A stretch of DNA of 64,000 nucleotides, from the NCBI GenBank assembly GCA_018829205.1, contig JAHJUE010000031.1:1-64000 (forward strand). The letters are read 5' to 3'. Numbering within the stretch: position 1 is the first letter of the stretch; each line of letters starts with the position of its first letter. The notes beneath the pieces were generated by a model that saw only the letters and a list, made by a program, of their open reading frames with translations, had not been told where the DNA came from and made no database searches. A program made the translations under genes and the position numbers. This DNA comes from Bacteroidota bacterium. Its GTDB lineage: Bacteria > Bacteroidota > Ignavibacteria > Ignavibacteriales > Melioribacteraceae. Shown piece after piece: positions 8,820 through 18,207 of the stretch.

Positions 8820-10550
8820 ATGAAAACTAATAAAATAAAATTCCTACTTGTTATTTCTGCAATAATATCAATTTTTTTCTTATCCTCAGTTGTTTACAGC
8901 CAGACACAAAATGAAATTTTAGTAGGAAAGGTATTTGTAGGCGAAGTGGATTATAAAGGTTTTTCTTTAAATAGTAATTCAAAAATATTAATTGAAGGGA
9001 AAGCTGCTAGATATAAAGACTGGAATGAGAATTCAGATTTTTACGGATGGATACTTAATAGTAAAACACGTAAGGTAGTCTGGAATTTGTTCGAGGATTA
9101 TGAAAAGGCGGAAGATGAAAACGGTGTTTTTTCTGTCCGGACTGAAATAAACCTTCCTGCAGGAAATTATGAAGTATATTATACCGGAAATATGCGCGAC
9201 GGTGATTCATACTTTTCGCTCGGCGGATTTTTAGATAATATATTCAAATCAAAAAAATCAAGTTACAAATCCCGCGATAGAGAAAAATTATATATAAAAG
9301 TATCAGGTCCCGAAGGCGTATTTAAATCAAACAACGGCGAGGTTGAAGTAGATAAAATACGTGACCAGGCTGTTGTATCGATTATAAGAGTAGGTGATGA
9401 TGAAATAATTGATAAAGGATTCTCGTTAAAAGCATCTACCAAGTTAAGAATTTACGCATTGGGAGAGGGCAGGAAAAGAGAAATTTATGATTACGCTTGG
9501 ATATATAACGCAAGGACAAGAGAAAAAGTTTGGGAAATGGATAATTGGGATGCACAATATGCTGGCGGAGGCAGAAAGAACCTGCTTTTTGATGAAGAGA
9601 TAGAATTGCCGGCCGGAAGCTACGTTGTTAATTTTGTGAGCGACGATTCTCATTCATATTACGATTGGAATGTTTACCCTCCCAATGATCCTCAGTTTTA
9701 TGGAATTACAGTATTCGCGGTGTCAAACGCCGATAAAGCAAATGTTATTCCTTTTAAGGCAGTTGAAGCAATTAAACCTGTTGTTGAACTTACAAATGTT
9801 AGGGACGATGAATTTGTATCTCAGGGACTATCAGTTAAAAAAGACATGAAACTTAGAGTCTATTGTCTTGGCGAGGGAACAGGATATGAAATGGCGGATT
9901 ACGGATGGATTGTTAACGCTAAAACACGCAAGCCTTTTTGGGAAATGAGACAATCAAAAACAGATCATGCAGGCGGAGCAAATAAAAATAGAGTTGCTGA
10001 TGAGGTATTAGATTTCCCCGCGGGTGATTATATAATTTATTATACCACCGACGATTCTCATGCTTACAATGACTGGAATTCAACTCCTCCCTATGAAAGA
10101 AACAGGTGGGGCATAACAATTTATACTTTAAACGAAGAGGATAAAAAATATCTTGAATCCTTCGATGAAAAAAAATATATGGAGAAAAATGTTATTGCCG
10201 AAATTACAAGGGTACGCGATAACGAACGTATTGATAAAAGTTTCAGCCTTGAAAAGGAATCTACAATTAGAATTCTTGCCGTGGGAGAAGGTACAAGAGG
10301 CGATATGGCCGATTACGGATGGATAAAAGATATTGATAGAAACAAAACTGTTTGGGAAATGACGTATAGAATGAGTACGCATGCCGGCGGAGCGGATAAA
10401 AACAGAATGTTTAATGATACCATCATACTTCCTAAAGGTAATTATAAAGTTTATTTTGAAACCGACGGTTCTCATTCATACAAAGATTGGAATTCGTCAC
10501 CCCCGTATGATCAGGAAAAATACGGGATAACTCTATACCGGGAAAAATAA
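8820..10550 (+). CDS. Secreted four-repeat protein of unknown function
   Basis: A 576-aa protein with a Sec signal peptide (residues 1-28, ending VVYSQ) and four copies of a domain of about 120 aa: a divergent copy at about 31-160, then about 184-300, 320-437 and 458-576. The shared pattern is a GEG turn, DYGWI or DYAWI, an R-x2-WEM-like segment, HAGGA-x-KNR, an LPAG-Y strand, then DDSHSYxDWN and a final YGIT strand. The repeats look like all-beta extracytoplasmic modules. The frame opens at a TTG at 8766, but the ATG at 8820 gives the proper signal peptide. No family was recognised. A strong terminator follows, so it is probably transcribed alone or with the antiporter. Confidence 0.8.
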   Translation: MKTNKIKFLLVISAIISIFFLSSVVYSQTQNEILVGKVFVGEVDYKGFSLNSNSKILIEGKAARYKDWNENSDFYGWILNSKTRKVVWNLFEDYEKAEDENGVFSVRTEINLPAGNYEVYYTGNMRDGDSYFSLGGFLDNIFKSKKSSYKSRDREKLYIKVSGPEGVFKSNNGEVEVDKIRDQAVVSIIRVGDDEIIDKGFSLKASTKLRIYALGEGRKREIYDYAWIYNARTREKVWEMDNWDAQYAGGGRKNLLFDEEIELPAGSYVVNFVSDDSHSYYDWNVYPPNDPQFYGITVFAVSNADKANVIPFKAVEAIKPVVELTNVRDDEFVSQGLSVKKDMKLRVYCLGEGTGYEMADYGWIVNAKTRKPFWEMRQSKTDHAGGANKNRVADEVLDFPAGDYIIYYTTDDSHAYNDWNSTPPYERNRWGITIYTLNEEDKKYLESFDEKKYMEKNVIAEITRVRDNERIDKSFSLEKESTIRILAVGEGTRGDMADYGWIKDIDRNKTVWEMTYRMSTHAGGADKNRMFNDTIILPKGNYKVYFETDGSHSYKDWNSSPPYDQEKYGITLYREK

Positions 10551-10569
10551 AAAGTAAATTTATTCGTGT

Positions 10570-10604
10570 AAAAGGCAGTTAATTATTATTAACTGCCTTT
10601 TTTA
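10570..10604 (+). terminator. Rho-independent terminator
   Basis: A 13-bp perfect stem, AAAGGCAGTTAAT with ATTAACTGCCTTT, has a 4-nt loop and runs into TTTTTT. It lies 20 bp after the four-repeat protein gene. Confidence 0.9.
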
Positions 10605-10660
10605 TTGGTTGATAAATAACATCAATAAATTTATTTTGTATTAAACTAAAAACGGTAAAA

Positions 10661-11374
10661 ATGAATTCCGAAAAAAAAGATCTGTTTTTTATACTTTTGA
10701 GATTAAAATCATATCTTATCAGTTTAATTGATAATGCCGATAACTGCGTAAACGAATTTAAGTATTCGGAGGAATTTCTGGATAGATGCTTCCCCGAATC
10801 CAAAAATGAAATATTAAATCTTCTTGAAGAAAATAAAATTTTCGGCGACTGCGATATTGTATTTAACGATAAAATTCATCTCCTCTTCAAAAAAATTGCT
10901 ATTCAAAATCAGCCCAGTGTAAATTTGGAAACCATACTTCATAAATTTGATATCAATTCACAGGAATTAATAAACAGTCCAAAAGAAATTGAACAATATA
11001 TAATTGAAAGAGAGAATAATCTAAAAGTAATTTTAGAACTTCTTTTTAACATTGCTAAAGAATGGGCGGCGCATAGAGAAATAGAAAGTAATGTTGATAA
11101 TTATTCTATACTTAATGATGAGGATGTTATTCGTCCCGATGAAGAAATCCGTCTGGATAATCTAGACGTTAACGCTACTATCTCGTTTGAAAGAATTAGC
11201 AGCCTTACCGAAAAGTATATTGATATTATGTCCGACTATTATTTTAAATACGGCGGCAACTTAAGTCTTGAAAAATTTATTAAATATGTTGAACAGCTAA
11301 AACAGAACGTCAATAAAAAGTATTCCGAATTGCTTAAAAAAAATGGATTAGATCCCGGCAATAAAGAATTATAA
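10661..11374 (+). CDS. Hypothetical helical cytosolic protein
   Basis: A 237-aa protein with no signal peptide or membrane segment. It is rich in Lys, Glu, Asn and Ile, with alternating predicted helices, for example around residues 125-145 (NLKVILELLFNIAKEWAAH) and in the last 60 residues. Coding-type codon use and an ATG start fit a real gene. It sits alone between a terminator upstream and the BNR gene 87 bp downstream. No family recognised. Confidence 0.65.
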   Translation: MNSEKKDLFFILLRLKSYLISLIDNADNCVNEFKYSEEFLDRCFPESKNEILNLLEENKIFGDCDIVFNDKIHLLFKKIAIQNQPSVNLETILHKFDINSQELINSPKEIEQYIIERENNLKVILELLFNIAKEWAAHREIESNVDNYSILNDEDVIRPDEEIRLDNLDVNATISFERISSLTEKYIDIMSDYYFKYGGNLSLEKFIKYVEQLKQNVNKKYSELLKKNGLDPGNKEL

Positions 11375-11461
11375 AACATTTATTTATTATGCCTCATAAT
11401 CTCTCATTAATCTTTTTTAGATTTTTACTAATTTGAAATTTATAATTACTATGGAGTAGTC

Positions 11462-14400
11462 ATGAAGTTATCACTGTTTGTATTCATCATACTTTATTTT
11501 TTTTGTTTCGATACATATTATTCTCAAGAAAAAGACAAAAAGGAACTGTTGTCAACTGAGACAATTGCAGGATTAAAACTTCGCTGCATAGGACCGGCGT
11601 TTACCTCGGGAAGAATTTCTGACTTTGCTGTAAATCCTCGGAAAACGAATGAGTATTATGCTGCGGTTTCAAGCGGAGGCGTTTGGAAAACAGTTAATGC
11701 TGGAACTACTTGGGAACCTGTATTTGAAAATGAGGGATCATATTCTGTTGGATGTGTAACCATAGATCCAAATAATCCTTTTATTGTTTGGATTGGTACC
11801 GGAGAAAATAATAGTCAAAGAAGCGTTGGATACGGCGACGGAATTTATAAATCATATGACGGAGGTAAAAACTTGAAACATATGGGATTAAAAAACTCTG
11901 AACATATTGCTGAAATTATAATTGATCCAAGAAATTCAAATGTTGTTTATGTGGCTTCACAAGGACCTTTATGGGGACCAGGCGGGGACAGGGGATTGTT
12001 TAAGTCGACCAACGGTGGAGAAACATGGGAGAATGTTTTAGAGGTAAGCGAAAATACTGGTATTACAGATTTAGTATTTGACCCGAGGAATCCGGATGTG
12101 CTGTATGCAGCTTCATATCAAAGAAGAAGACATGTTTGGACTTTAATTAACGGCGGTCCGGAATCAGCAATTTATAAATCTGAAGACGCGGGTAAAACAT
12201 GGAAAAAACTTGAAACAGGATTGCCCAAAGGAGATGTGGGAAGAATTGGTCTGGCTATTTCACCTGTAAACCCTGATGTTCTTTATGCAATTATTGAAGC
12301 GCAGGAAAATAAAGGCGGATTTTTTATATCTGTTAATCGCGGAGCTTCATGGGAAAAAAGAAATGAAATGATTTCAAGAAGTCCTCAATATTATCAAGAG
12401 ATTATATGTGATCCGCTTGATGTAGATAAAGTCTATTCGCTGGATACATGGACAATGATAACAGAAGACGGCGGGAAAACATTTAATAGGCTGGGAAATA
12501 AACATAGACACGTAGATGACCACGCATTATGGATTGATCCCGAAAACACTGATCATCTGCTGATTGGCGGCGACGGTGGAATTTATGAATCTTACGACGG
12601 CGGAAATATATGGGATTTCAAAAATAATTTACCCATCACACAATTTTATAAAGTTGCAACAGACAACTCTGAACCGTTTTATTATGTTTACGGCGGCACA
12701 CAGGATAATAATTCAATGGGCGGACCTTCGCAGACTTTAGCAGAAGTTGGAATTGTAAATGCCGACTGGTTTATTACTCAGGGAGGTGACGGATACGAAT
12801 CCCAGATAGATCCGGTTGATCCGAACATAGTTTACGCTCAATATCAATACGGAGGTTTAACCCGGTACAATAAAGAAACAGGTGAAAGTATTGATATTCA
12901 GCCTAAAGAAGGAAAGGGGGAAGAACCTTATAGATGGAACTGGGACACTCCTTTATTACTAAGTCCTCATAAACATACAAGATTATATTTCCCTGCTAAC
13001 TATTTATTTAAAAGTGATGATATGGGAAACAGCTGGGAAAAAATAAGCGGGGATTTAACAAGGCAGATTGACCGCGATAAGCTGGAAGTTATGGGAAAAA
13101 TATGGAGCGTTGACGCCGTAGCAAAAAATAAATCGACTTCATATTACGGCAATGTTGTAGCCCTTTCAGAATCGCCTATTAAAGAAGGACTGATTTATAC
13201 CGGTTCCGACGACGGGTTAATAAATGTTACAAATGACGGCGGTAAAAATTGGACAAGAATTGAAAAATTTACCGGCGTACCCGAACGAACATATGTTAAT
13301 ATGATTATAGCTTCTCTTCATGAAGTTGACAGAGTTTATGCCACTTTTAATAATCACAAAAATTCTGACTTCAAACCATATTTATTAAAAAGTGACGATG
13401 CCGGGAAAACATGGAAATCTATTGCAGGCAACCTGCCTGAAAGAGGTTCCGTTTATTCAATTGCCGAAGATCATGTAAATCCTGATTTATTGTTCGCGGG
13501 AACCGAGTTCGGAATATTTTTTACGATTGACGGCGGGAAAAAATGGATACAATTAAAAGGAAATATGCCTACAATAGCTGTAAGGGATATTGATATTCAA
13601 CGAAGAGAAAATGATCTTGTGCTTGCAACTTTCGGCAGAGGGTTTTATATACTTGATAATTATACCCCGCTTCGTTCTTTAAGCAAAGAAATTCTTGAAA
13701 ATGAAAACCATATTTTCCCTGTTAAAGATGTTATGCAGTATATACAGAAACGTCAATTCGGCGGAAGCGGGAAATCTTCTCAGGGTGAAGCTTATTACGC
13801 TGCCGAAAATCCTCCTTTTGGAGCTACTATTACTTATTATCTAAAAGATGATATCAAAACAAAAAAAGAATTAAGAAGGGAAAAAGAAAAAGAATTAATA
13901 AATAATAATAAGCCCGTTCCTTTTCCTTCAATTGAGGATTTAAGAGCTGAGGATGATGAACCTAATCCGTATTTGTTATTTATAATTAAAGATGTTGACG
14001 GCAATGTTGTAAGAAGATTAAAAGCGGATGCAAAAAAAGGTATAAACAGAATTACATGGGATTTAAGATATGCTTCATTGGATCCGGAAAATTTAAAAGA
14101 TGACGACGATTCAGGCACATTAACAATGCCGGGGAAATATTCGGTTTCAATGGCGAAAATTGTAAACGGAATTTTTACGGAACTGCCCGGCAGTCAAACA
14201 TTTAATACCGTTTTGCTTAACAGCAAATATTTAAACAAAGAAGAATTAGCGAAATTAATTTCTTTTAATGAAAAATTCGGCGAGTTATACCGGTCTGTTG
14301 AAGGCACTATAAAATATTTTAATGATGTGAAAAACAAAATCAAATATTTGAAAAGCGTATTTAAAAATACTCCGGGTGCCGAAGTTGAAATGCTGTCGAA

Positions 14401-14719
14401 AATTAATGATGTTGAAAATTCAATTCTAAATTTAGACAGAAAATTAAACGGTGATAAAACTCTTTCTTCAAGAGATATTAACCAAGGATTATCAATTGCC
14501 GACAGAGTTGAAAGCGTAGTTTACGATTTAATGAGAACAACATCGGCTCCCTCAAAGGTGCAGACAGATAATTATGATATTGCATCACAGGAGTATTCAG
14601 ACTTTTTAAGTCAGCTTAATAAAGTTGTAAATGTTGATATTATTTCTCTTGAAAGCGCACTTGAACAAGCAGGCGCTCCGTGGACGCCGGGAAGATTCCC
14701 GCAGTTTAATAAAAAATAA
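11462..14719 (+). CDS. Secreted BNR/sortilin-like beta-propeller protein
   Basis: A 1085-aa exported protein with a signal peptide (residues 1-21, ending YYSQ). From about residue 30 to 730 it carries many BNR/Asp-box repeats of the form S-x-D-x-G-x-T-W (SYDGGKN, STNGGETWE, SEDAGKTWKK, TNDGGKNWTR, SDDAGKTWKS), which build sortilin/VPS10-like propellers. A C-terminal part (about 770-1085) holds a beta domain and then a helical end. Relatives are annotated as glycosyl hydrolase or sortilin-like, but no catalytic residues can be named. There is no type IX sorting domain, unlike the BNR protein at 44125. An ATG with GGAG upstream supports the start. Confidence 0.85.
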   Translation: MKLSLFVFIILYFFCFDTYYSQEKDKKELLSTETIAGLKLRCIGPAFTSGRISDFAVNPRKTNEYYAAVSSGGVWKTVNAGTTWEPVFENEGSYSVGCVTIDPNNPFIVWIGTGENNSQRSVGYGDGIYKSYDGGKNLKHMGLKNSEHIAEIIIDPRNSNVVYVASQGPLWGPGGDRGLFKSTNGGETWENVLEVSENTGITDLVFDPRNPDVLYAASYQRRRHVWTLINGGPESAIYKSEDAGKTWKKLETGLPKGDVGRIGLAISPVNPDVLYAIIEAQENKGGFFISVNRGASWEKRNEMISRSPQYYQEIICDPLDVDKVYSLDTWTMITEDGGKTFNRLGNKHRHVDDHALWIDPENTDHLLIGGDGGIYESYDGGNIWDFKNNLPITQFYKVATDNSEPFYYVYGGTQDNNSMGGPSQTLAEVGIVNADWFITQGGDGYESQIDPVDPNIVYAQYQYGGLTRYNKETGESIDIQPKEGKGEEPYRWNWDTPLLLSPHKHTRLYFPANYLFKSDDMGNSWEKISGDLTRQIDRDKLEVMGKIWSVDAVAKNKSTSYYGNVVALSESPIKEGLIYTGSDDGLINVTNDGGKNWTRIEKFTGVPERTYVNMIIASLHEVDRVYATFNNHKNSDFKPYLLKSDDAGKTWKSIAGNLPERGSVYSIAEDHVNPDLLFAGTEFGIFFTIDGGKKWIQLKGNMPTIAVRDIDIQRRENDLVLATFGRGFYILDNYTPLRSLSKEILENENHIFPVKDVMQYIQKRQFGGSGKSSQGEAYYAAENPPFGATITYYLKDDIKTKKELRREKEKELINNNKPVPFPSIEDLRAEDDEPNPYLLFIIKDVDGNVVRRLKADAKKGINRITWDLRYASLDPENLKDDDDSGTLTMPGKYSVSMAKIVNGIFTELPGSQTFNTVLLNSKYLNKEELAKLISFNEKFGELYRSVEGTIKYFNDVKNKIKYLKSVFKNTPGAEVEMLSKINDVENSILNLDRKLNGDKTLSSRDINQGLSIADRVESVVYDLMRTTSAPSKVQTDNYDIASQEYSDFLSQLNKVVNVDIISLESALEQAGAPWTPGRFPQFNKK

Positions 14720-14740
14720 TTATGTATAAATATTTAAAAT

Positions 14741-14770
14741 AAAAAAAGGACTCTTTGTGAGTCCTTTTTT
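14741..14770. terminator. Bidirectional terminator between convergent genes
   Basis: AAAAAAGGACTC and GAGTCCTTTTTT form a perfect stem with a 5-nt loop and A/T runs on both sides. It serves the BNR gene (plus) and the OmpA gene (minus). Confidence 0.9.
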
Positions 14771-14791
14771 ATTTGTTTGAAGAATTAAATC

Positions 14792-16267
14792 TTATTTTTT
14801 AATCCCGGTAATTTTTATTTCAACTCTTCTGTTTTTATTTCTATTCTGCTTTGAGGAATTTTCAACCTCCGGTTTTGATTCGCCGAAAAATTCATAAAAT
14901 ATGCTTGATTCGTTAAGCCCGTTTTCAACTAAATATTTTTTAACCGTCTTCGCTCTTTTTTCCGATAATTTAATGTTGTAATTCTCATTACCGATATTAT
15001 CTGTATGCGCGCTTAAGTTGATTGTTATTTTTAATTGATTGTTTGAAATCTTTACAACATTGTCCAATATTTCCTTTGCCGAATTTGTTAATGAGTGCTT
15101 GTCAAAGCTGAAATATACGTTTTCGTAATAAACTTGTTCTTCAATATTATTTACTTCAACGTCATCTGAAATATCATTAGGATTTGTTCCTCTTTTTATT
15201 TCTTCGCCGTCGTTAACAGAACCGCCGTCCGTATCCGGATTTAACGGATCGGTTTTATATTTATTGACTTCCTCACCGTCAGTTAAACCGTCGCTGTCAC
15301 TGTCGGCTTTCAACTCTTTTGTTTTATAATTATTAACTTCATCGCCGTCTCTTAATCCATCGGTATCGGTATCGGGATTATTCGGATTAGTTGTGTATTT
15401 ATTTACTTCATCAAAATCGTTCAGACCGTCGTTATCGCTGTCGGCGTTATTCGGGTTTGTTTGATGTACTTTTACTTCTTCGCCGTCATTTAATCCGTCA
15501 ATGTCGCTGTCTATATTATTAGGATTGGTTTGATGTTTCCTAAACTCATCGCCGTCAATTAAACCGTCGCCGTCCGTATCTGCTATTTCATGATTTGTTC
15601 CAATTTCTATCTCTTCTCTTTTAGTCAATCCGTCTTTATCAGAATCCGAATCTAAATTATCACCTCCAAAGGTAATTCCAAATCCTAGATGCCAGTACCC
15701 GTCGTTAAACTCAGCCTGATTTACAAAATTCAAATTATCAGTAAAACTGTAACTGTATCCGGCAGAAATATCCAATGCCATATCATCATTAATTTTAACT
15801 TCTGTACCGATACCAACTGGAATTAAGCCAGACAATCCGCTGTCTTCCGTAGGATCAATTGTTGGTGAAACAGGTTTATCGTCTACAGAAAAATGAATTA
15901 AACCCAATCCGCCGAATAAATATGGATTCCAGTTATCAAGATTAAATGGAGAATAAAGTAGTCTGACATCCAACGGAATAATAGTAGTATTATAATGTGC
16001 CCCCGTATAGTCATCTCCCGAATATAATCCGTATCCTAACCCTGCCTCGGCGTCAAAATTTTCGGATAATTCAAATCTTATAAATCCCCTTGCCAGATAA
16101 GAAAAGTTCAAATCATATTTAGTCAACGGGAATTCATTTGAAGGCGCTAACAAATTAAATTGTAATCCGCCTTTAACGCCGTATGAATTAAATTGAGCGA
16201 AAACATTGGCCGATAAAAAAATGATAAGTAAAAGTAATTTCAAGAATTGATTTGCAGATTTCTTCAT
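14792..16267 (-). CDS. OmpA-family outer-membrane protein with thrombospondin type 3-like calcium repeats
   Basis: A 491-aa outer-membrane protein. A signal peptide (1-24) is followed by an 8-strand-type beta-barrel region to about residue 200, with Tyr/Gly-rich strands. Residues about 205-370 hold six or seven DxDxDGLxDGxE repeats of 24-25 aa, typical of calcium-binding thrombospondin type 3 modules. The OmpA peptidoglycan-binding domain (about 380-491) follows, with YFSFDKHSL, LSAHTDNIGN and LSEKRAKTVKKYL. It probably ties the outer membrane to the wall. It converges with the BNR gene, and a palindrome lies about 40 bp upstream of its start. Confidence 0.9.
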   Translation of the reverse strand: MKKSANQFLKLLLLIIFLSANVFAQFNSYGVKGGLQFNLLAPSNEFPLTKYDLNFSYLARGFIRFELSENFDAEAGLGYGLYSGDDYTGAHYNTTIIPLDVRLLYSPFNLDNWNPYLFGGLGLIHFSVDDKPVSPTIDPTEDSGLSGLIPVGIGTEVKINDDMALDISAGYSYSFTDNLNFVNQAEFNDGYWHLGFGITFGGDNLDSDSDKDGLTKREEIEIGTNHEIADTDGDGLIDGDEFRKHQTNPNNIDSDIDGLNDGEEVKVHQTNPNNADSDNDGLNDFDEVNKYTTNPNNPDTDTDGLRDGDEVNNYKTKELKADSDSDGLTDGEEVNKYKTDPLNPDTDGGSVNDGEEIKRGTNPNDISDDVEVNNIEEQVYYENVYFSFDKHSLTNSAKEILDNVVKISNNQLKITINLSAHTDNIGNENYNIKLSEKRAKTVKKYLVENGLNESSIFYEFFGESKPEVENSSKQNRNKNRRVEIKITGIKK

Positions 16268-16304
16268 TTTGTCCTCATGGATAATTTTAATTTTTCATTT
16301 TTTT

Positions 16305-16327
16305 AAAAACCATAATTCATGGTTTTT
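16305..16327. repeat. Inverted repeat upstream of the OmpA gene
   Basis: Perfect 9-bp arms AAAAACCAT and ATGGTTTTT surround a 5-nt centre. It lies 38 bp before the minus-strand OmpA start, so it may be an operator or a hairpin in that leader. Confidence 0.5.
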
Positions 16328-16566
16328 GATAATGCAATTATAGATGTTTAAGAAATTGATGAGGACGGGTTTTAGATGAACTGGGCAATACACTGGATGA
16401 ATGATTTTATTTGAACGATTAAATTAGATGATCTTTTAAACCTCTATTTAAATATTGATAATCTTTTTAAAAATGAAATTATATAATTAATTTGATGGAA
16501 ATTGAGAAATGGATTGCATGCAAATATTAATATATATTTGTCTGAAAAAAATATATAGAAAAAGTA

Positions 16567-16728
16567 CTAGTTAAGGTATGAAATAGATTTCTTATACTTT
16601 TTCAAATATTGTATAAGTAGAATTTTCTGATCATCTACCTTACTAGATTTTAATGTAAACGCTAAAATAGCTTTTTCTTCTTCGCTAATTAAATTTAGAA
16701 GTTCGTAAAAGATAGCGTATTCTCTCAT
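16567..16728 (-). CDS. Possible small protein, 53 aa
   Basis: An unbroken minus-strand frame from ATG to TAG encodes MREYAIFYELLNLISEEEKA, then about 33 more residues ending in a Lys/Tyr-rich tail. It is helical and charged, and acid-then-base in layout. AGGA lies about 9 nt before the ATG, within usual Shine-Dalgarno range. The surrounding DNA is very A+T-rich, where chance frames of this length are uncommon but possible. No family recognised. Confidence 0.4.
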   Translation of the reverse strand: MREYAIFYELLNLISEEEKAILAFTLKSSKVDDQKILLIQYLKKYKKSISYLN

Positions 16729-16911
16729 TTTATTTATTCCTATTATTAGGTACTATTATCATCGGATTATTTCTCTTTTTATTTAGTATTTTGACGCATC
16801 ATTAAAAGAATTAGTTTTAACCGCCGTAAAGAAAAAAATACAAATTAGAGATTTTGTTTTTATCTTTAGAGTAAGAATCGCAACCGGATTGTTAATTATT
16901 ATTGGTTATTT

Positions 16912-18207
16912 ATGAATGAACTTGAACTTACCAAAGAACAGCTTATTGAAGAAGTAAATAGATTAAAAGAAAAATTAAATGAATATGAATCTGAATCAGG
17001 TAAAACCGAAGAGAATGAAACGGATATTATGGCCGGTTTGGGAATAGATGAAGATTCTTTTTCCGACATGTTCAGTAGTTTAATGTCTTTCGGCGGACTT
17101 GATTTGCAGAATATTCAGTTTGAGTTTCTAAATGTTATGATAGGCAATATCCCGAATCCAGCTTATTGTCAAAACAGCGAAGGAATTTATTTAGGGGCCA
17201 ATTCCTATTTTGAAAAAATGGTTGGAAAATCTATTGATGAAATTAAAGGTAAAACTGTTCTCGATATTGTACCCTTGGAAATAGCCGAGTCGGAATATGA
17301 AAAAGATAAGGAATTAATTCAGAATCAGAATATGATGAATTATGAAATGCGGTTTCCCGCCGCAAACGGTGAGATAAGAGAAATTGTAATAAGTAAATCG
17401 GTTTTTAAAAACTTTGACGGGTCGGTTGCCGGTGTAATTGGAGTAATTAACGATATTACGGAAAAGAAAAGAGCGGAACAGGCATTAATTGAATCCGAAA
17501 AAAAGTTAAGAGAGGCTAACGCTACAAAGGATAAATTCTTTTCTATTATTTCACACGATATGAAAAATCCTTTTACTACTCTGTTGGGTTTTACCGAAAT
17601 GCTTACCGATGATTATGATGAATTTGACGACGCTGAAAGAAAATCTTTTATTGAAGAAATGAGAAATGTATCGAGATACTCTTACAAACTTCTTGAGAAT
17701 TTGTTGAAGTGGGCAAAACTTCAAATGGGCAAATTGGATTTTAAACCTCAAGAGTTAAATCTTTCCGCGTCAGTTAACGAAGCAATTATGAATTTAAGTG
17801 AGGAAGCTAAACTTAAAGGGATAGATTTAATAAATAATATTAATAAAGAGATTAATATTAATGCAGATATAATGATGATAAATACTGTAATCCAAAATTT
17901 GTTTTCAAACGCCATCAAATTTAGTAATTCAGGAAGCAGGGCGGAAATTTCTGCCGAAGAAAAAAACGGGTTCGCAGAAGTAATTATAAAGGATTACGGG
18001 ATTGGAATAAAAGAAGAAGATTTGTCAAAACTGTTTAGAATTGATATTCATTATGTTGAAATTGGAAGCGCTAAAGAAAAAGGAACCGGATTGGGATTGA
18101 TTTTATGCAAAGATTTTATTGAAAAACACGGCGGCCAAATTTCTATTGAAAGCAGTTTGGGTAACGGAGCTATGGTTAAATTTACAATTCCTTTGGCAGA
18201 AAATTAA
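16912..18207 (+). CDS. Cytosolic PAS-domain sensor histidine kinase
   Basis: A 431-aa kinase without membrane segments. A coiled coil spans about residues 1-30. A PAS domain (about 70-188) carries NPAYCQNSEGIYLGAN and the PAC-type end GVINDITEKKRAE. The HisKA domain has the phospho-acceptor His215 in IISHDMKNPF. The HATPase_c domain (about 300-431) has an N box in QNLFSNAIKFS and G boxes DYGIGIKE and GTGLGLIL. It has no attached receiver. It converges with, and overlaps by 4 bp, the sigma-like/FecR gene; the receiver-SpoIIE protein at 20088 is the nearest possible partner. Confidence 0.92.
   Translation: MNELELTKEQLIEEVNRLKEKLNEYESESGKTEENETDIMAGLGIDEDSFSDMFSSLMSFGGLDLQNIQFEFLNVMIGNIPNPAYCQNSEGIYLGANSYFEKMVGKSIDEIKGKTVLDIVPLEIAESEYEKDKELIQNQNMMNYEMRFPAANGEIREIVISKSVFKNFDGSVAGVIGVINDITEKKRAEQALIESEKKLREANATKDKFFSIISHDMKNPFTTLLGFTEMLTDDYDEFDDAERKSFIEEMRNVSRYSYKLLENLLKWAKLQMGKLDFKPQELNLSASVNEAIMNLSEEAKLKGIDLINNINKEININADIMMINTVIQNLFSNAIKFSNSGSRAEISAEEKNGFAEVIIKDYGIGIKEEDLSKLFRIDIHYVEIGSAKEKGTGLGLILCKDFIEKHGGQISIESSLGNGAMVKFTIPLAEN

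Larger units (their letters stand above)
16268..16911. other. 640-bp divergent intergenic region
   Basis: This very A+T-rich gap lies between the starts of the OmpA gene (minus) and the histidine kinase gene (plus). It holds the inverted repeat at 16305-16327 and a short minus-strand reading frame at 16567-16728, listed separately. Both flanking promoters must lie here, but no convincing -35/-10 pair was found. Confidence 0.6.

Noticed and set aside
13837-14118. Minus-strand Ser/Leu-rich frame inside the BNR gene
   Set aside because: Shadow of a strongly coding gene on the other strand.
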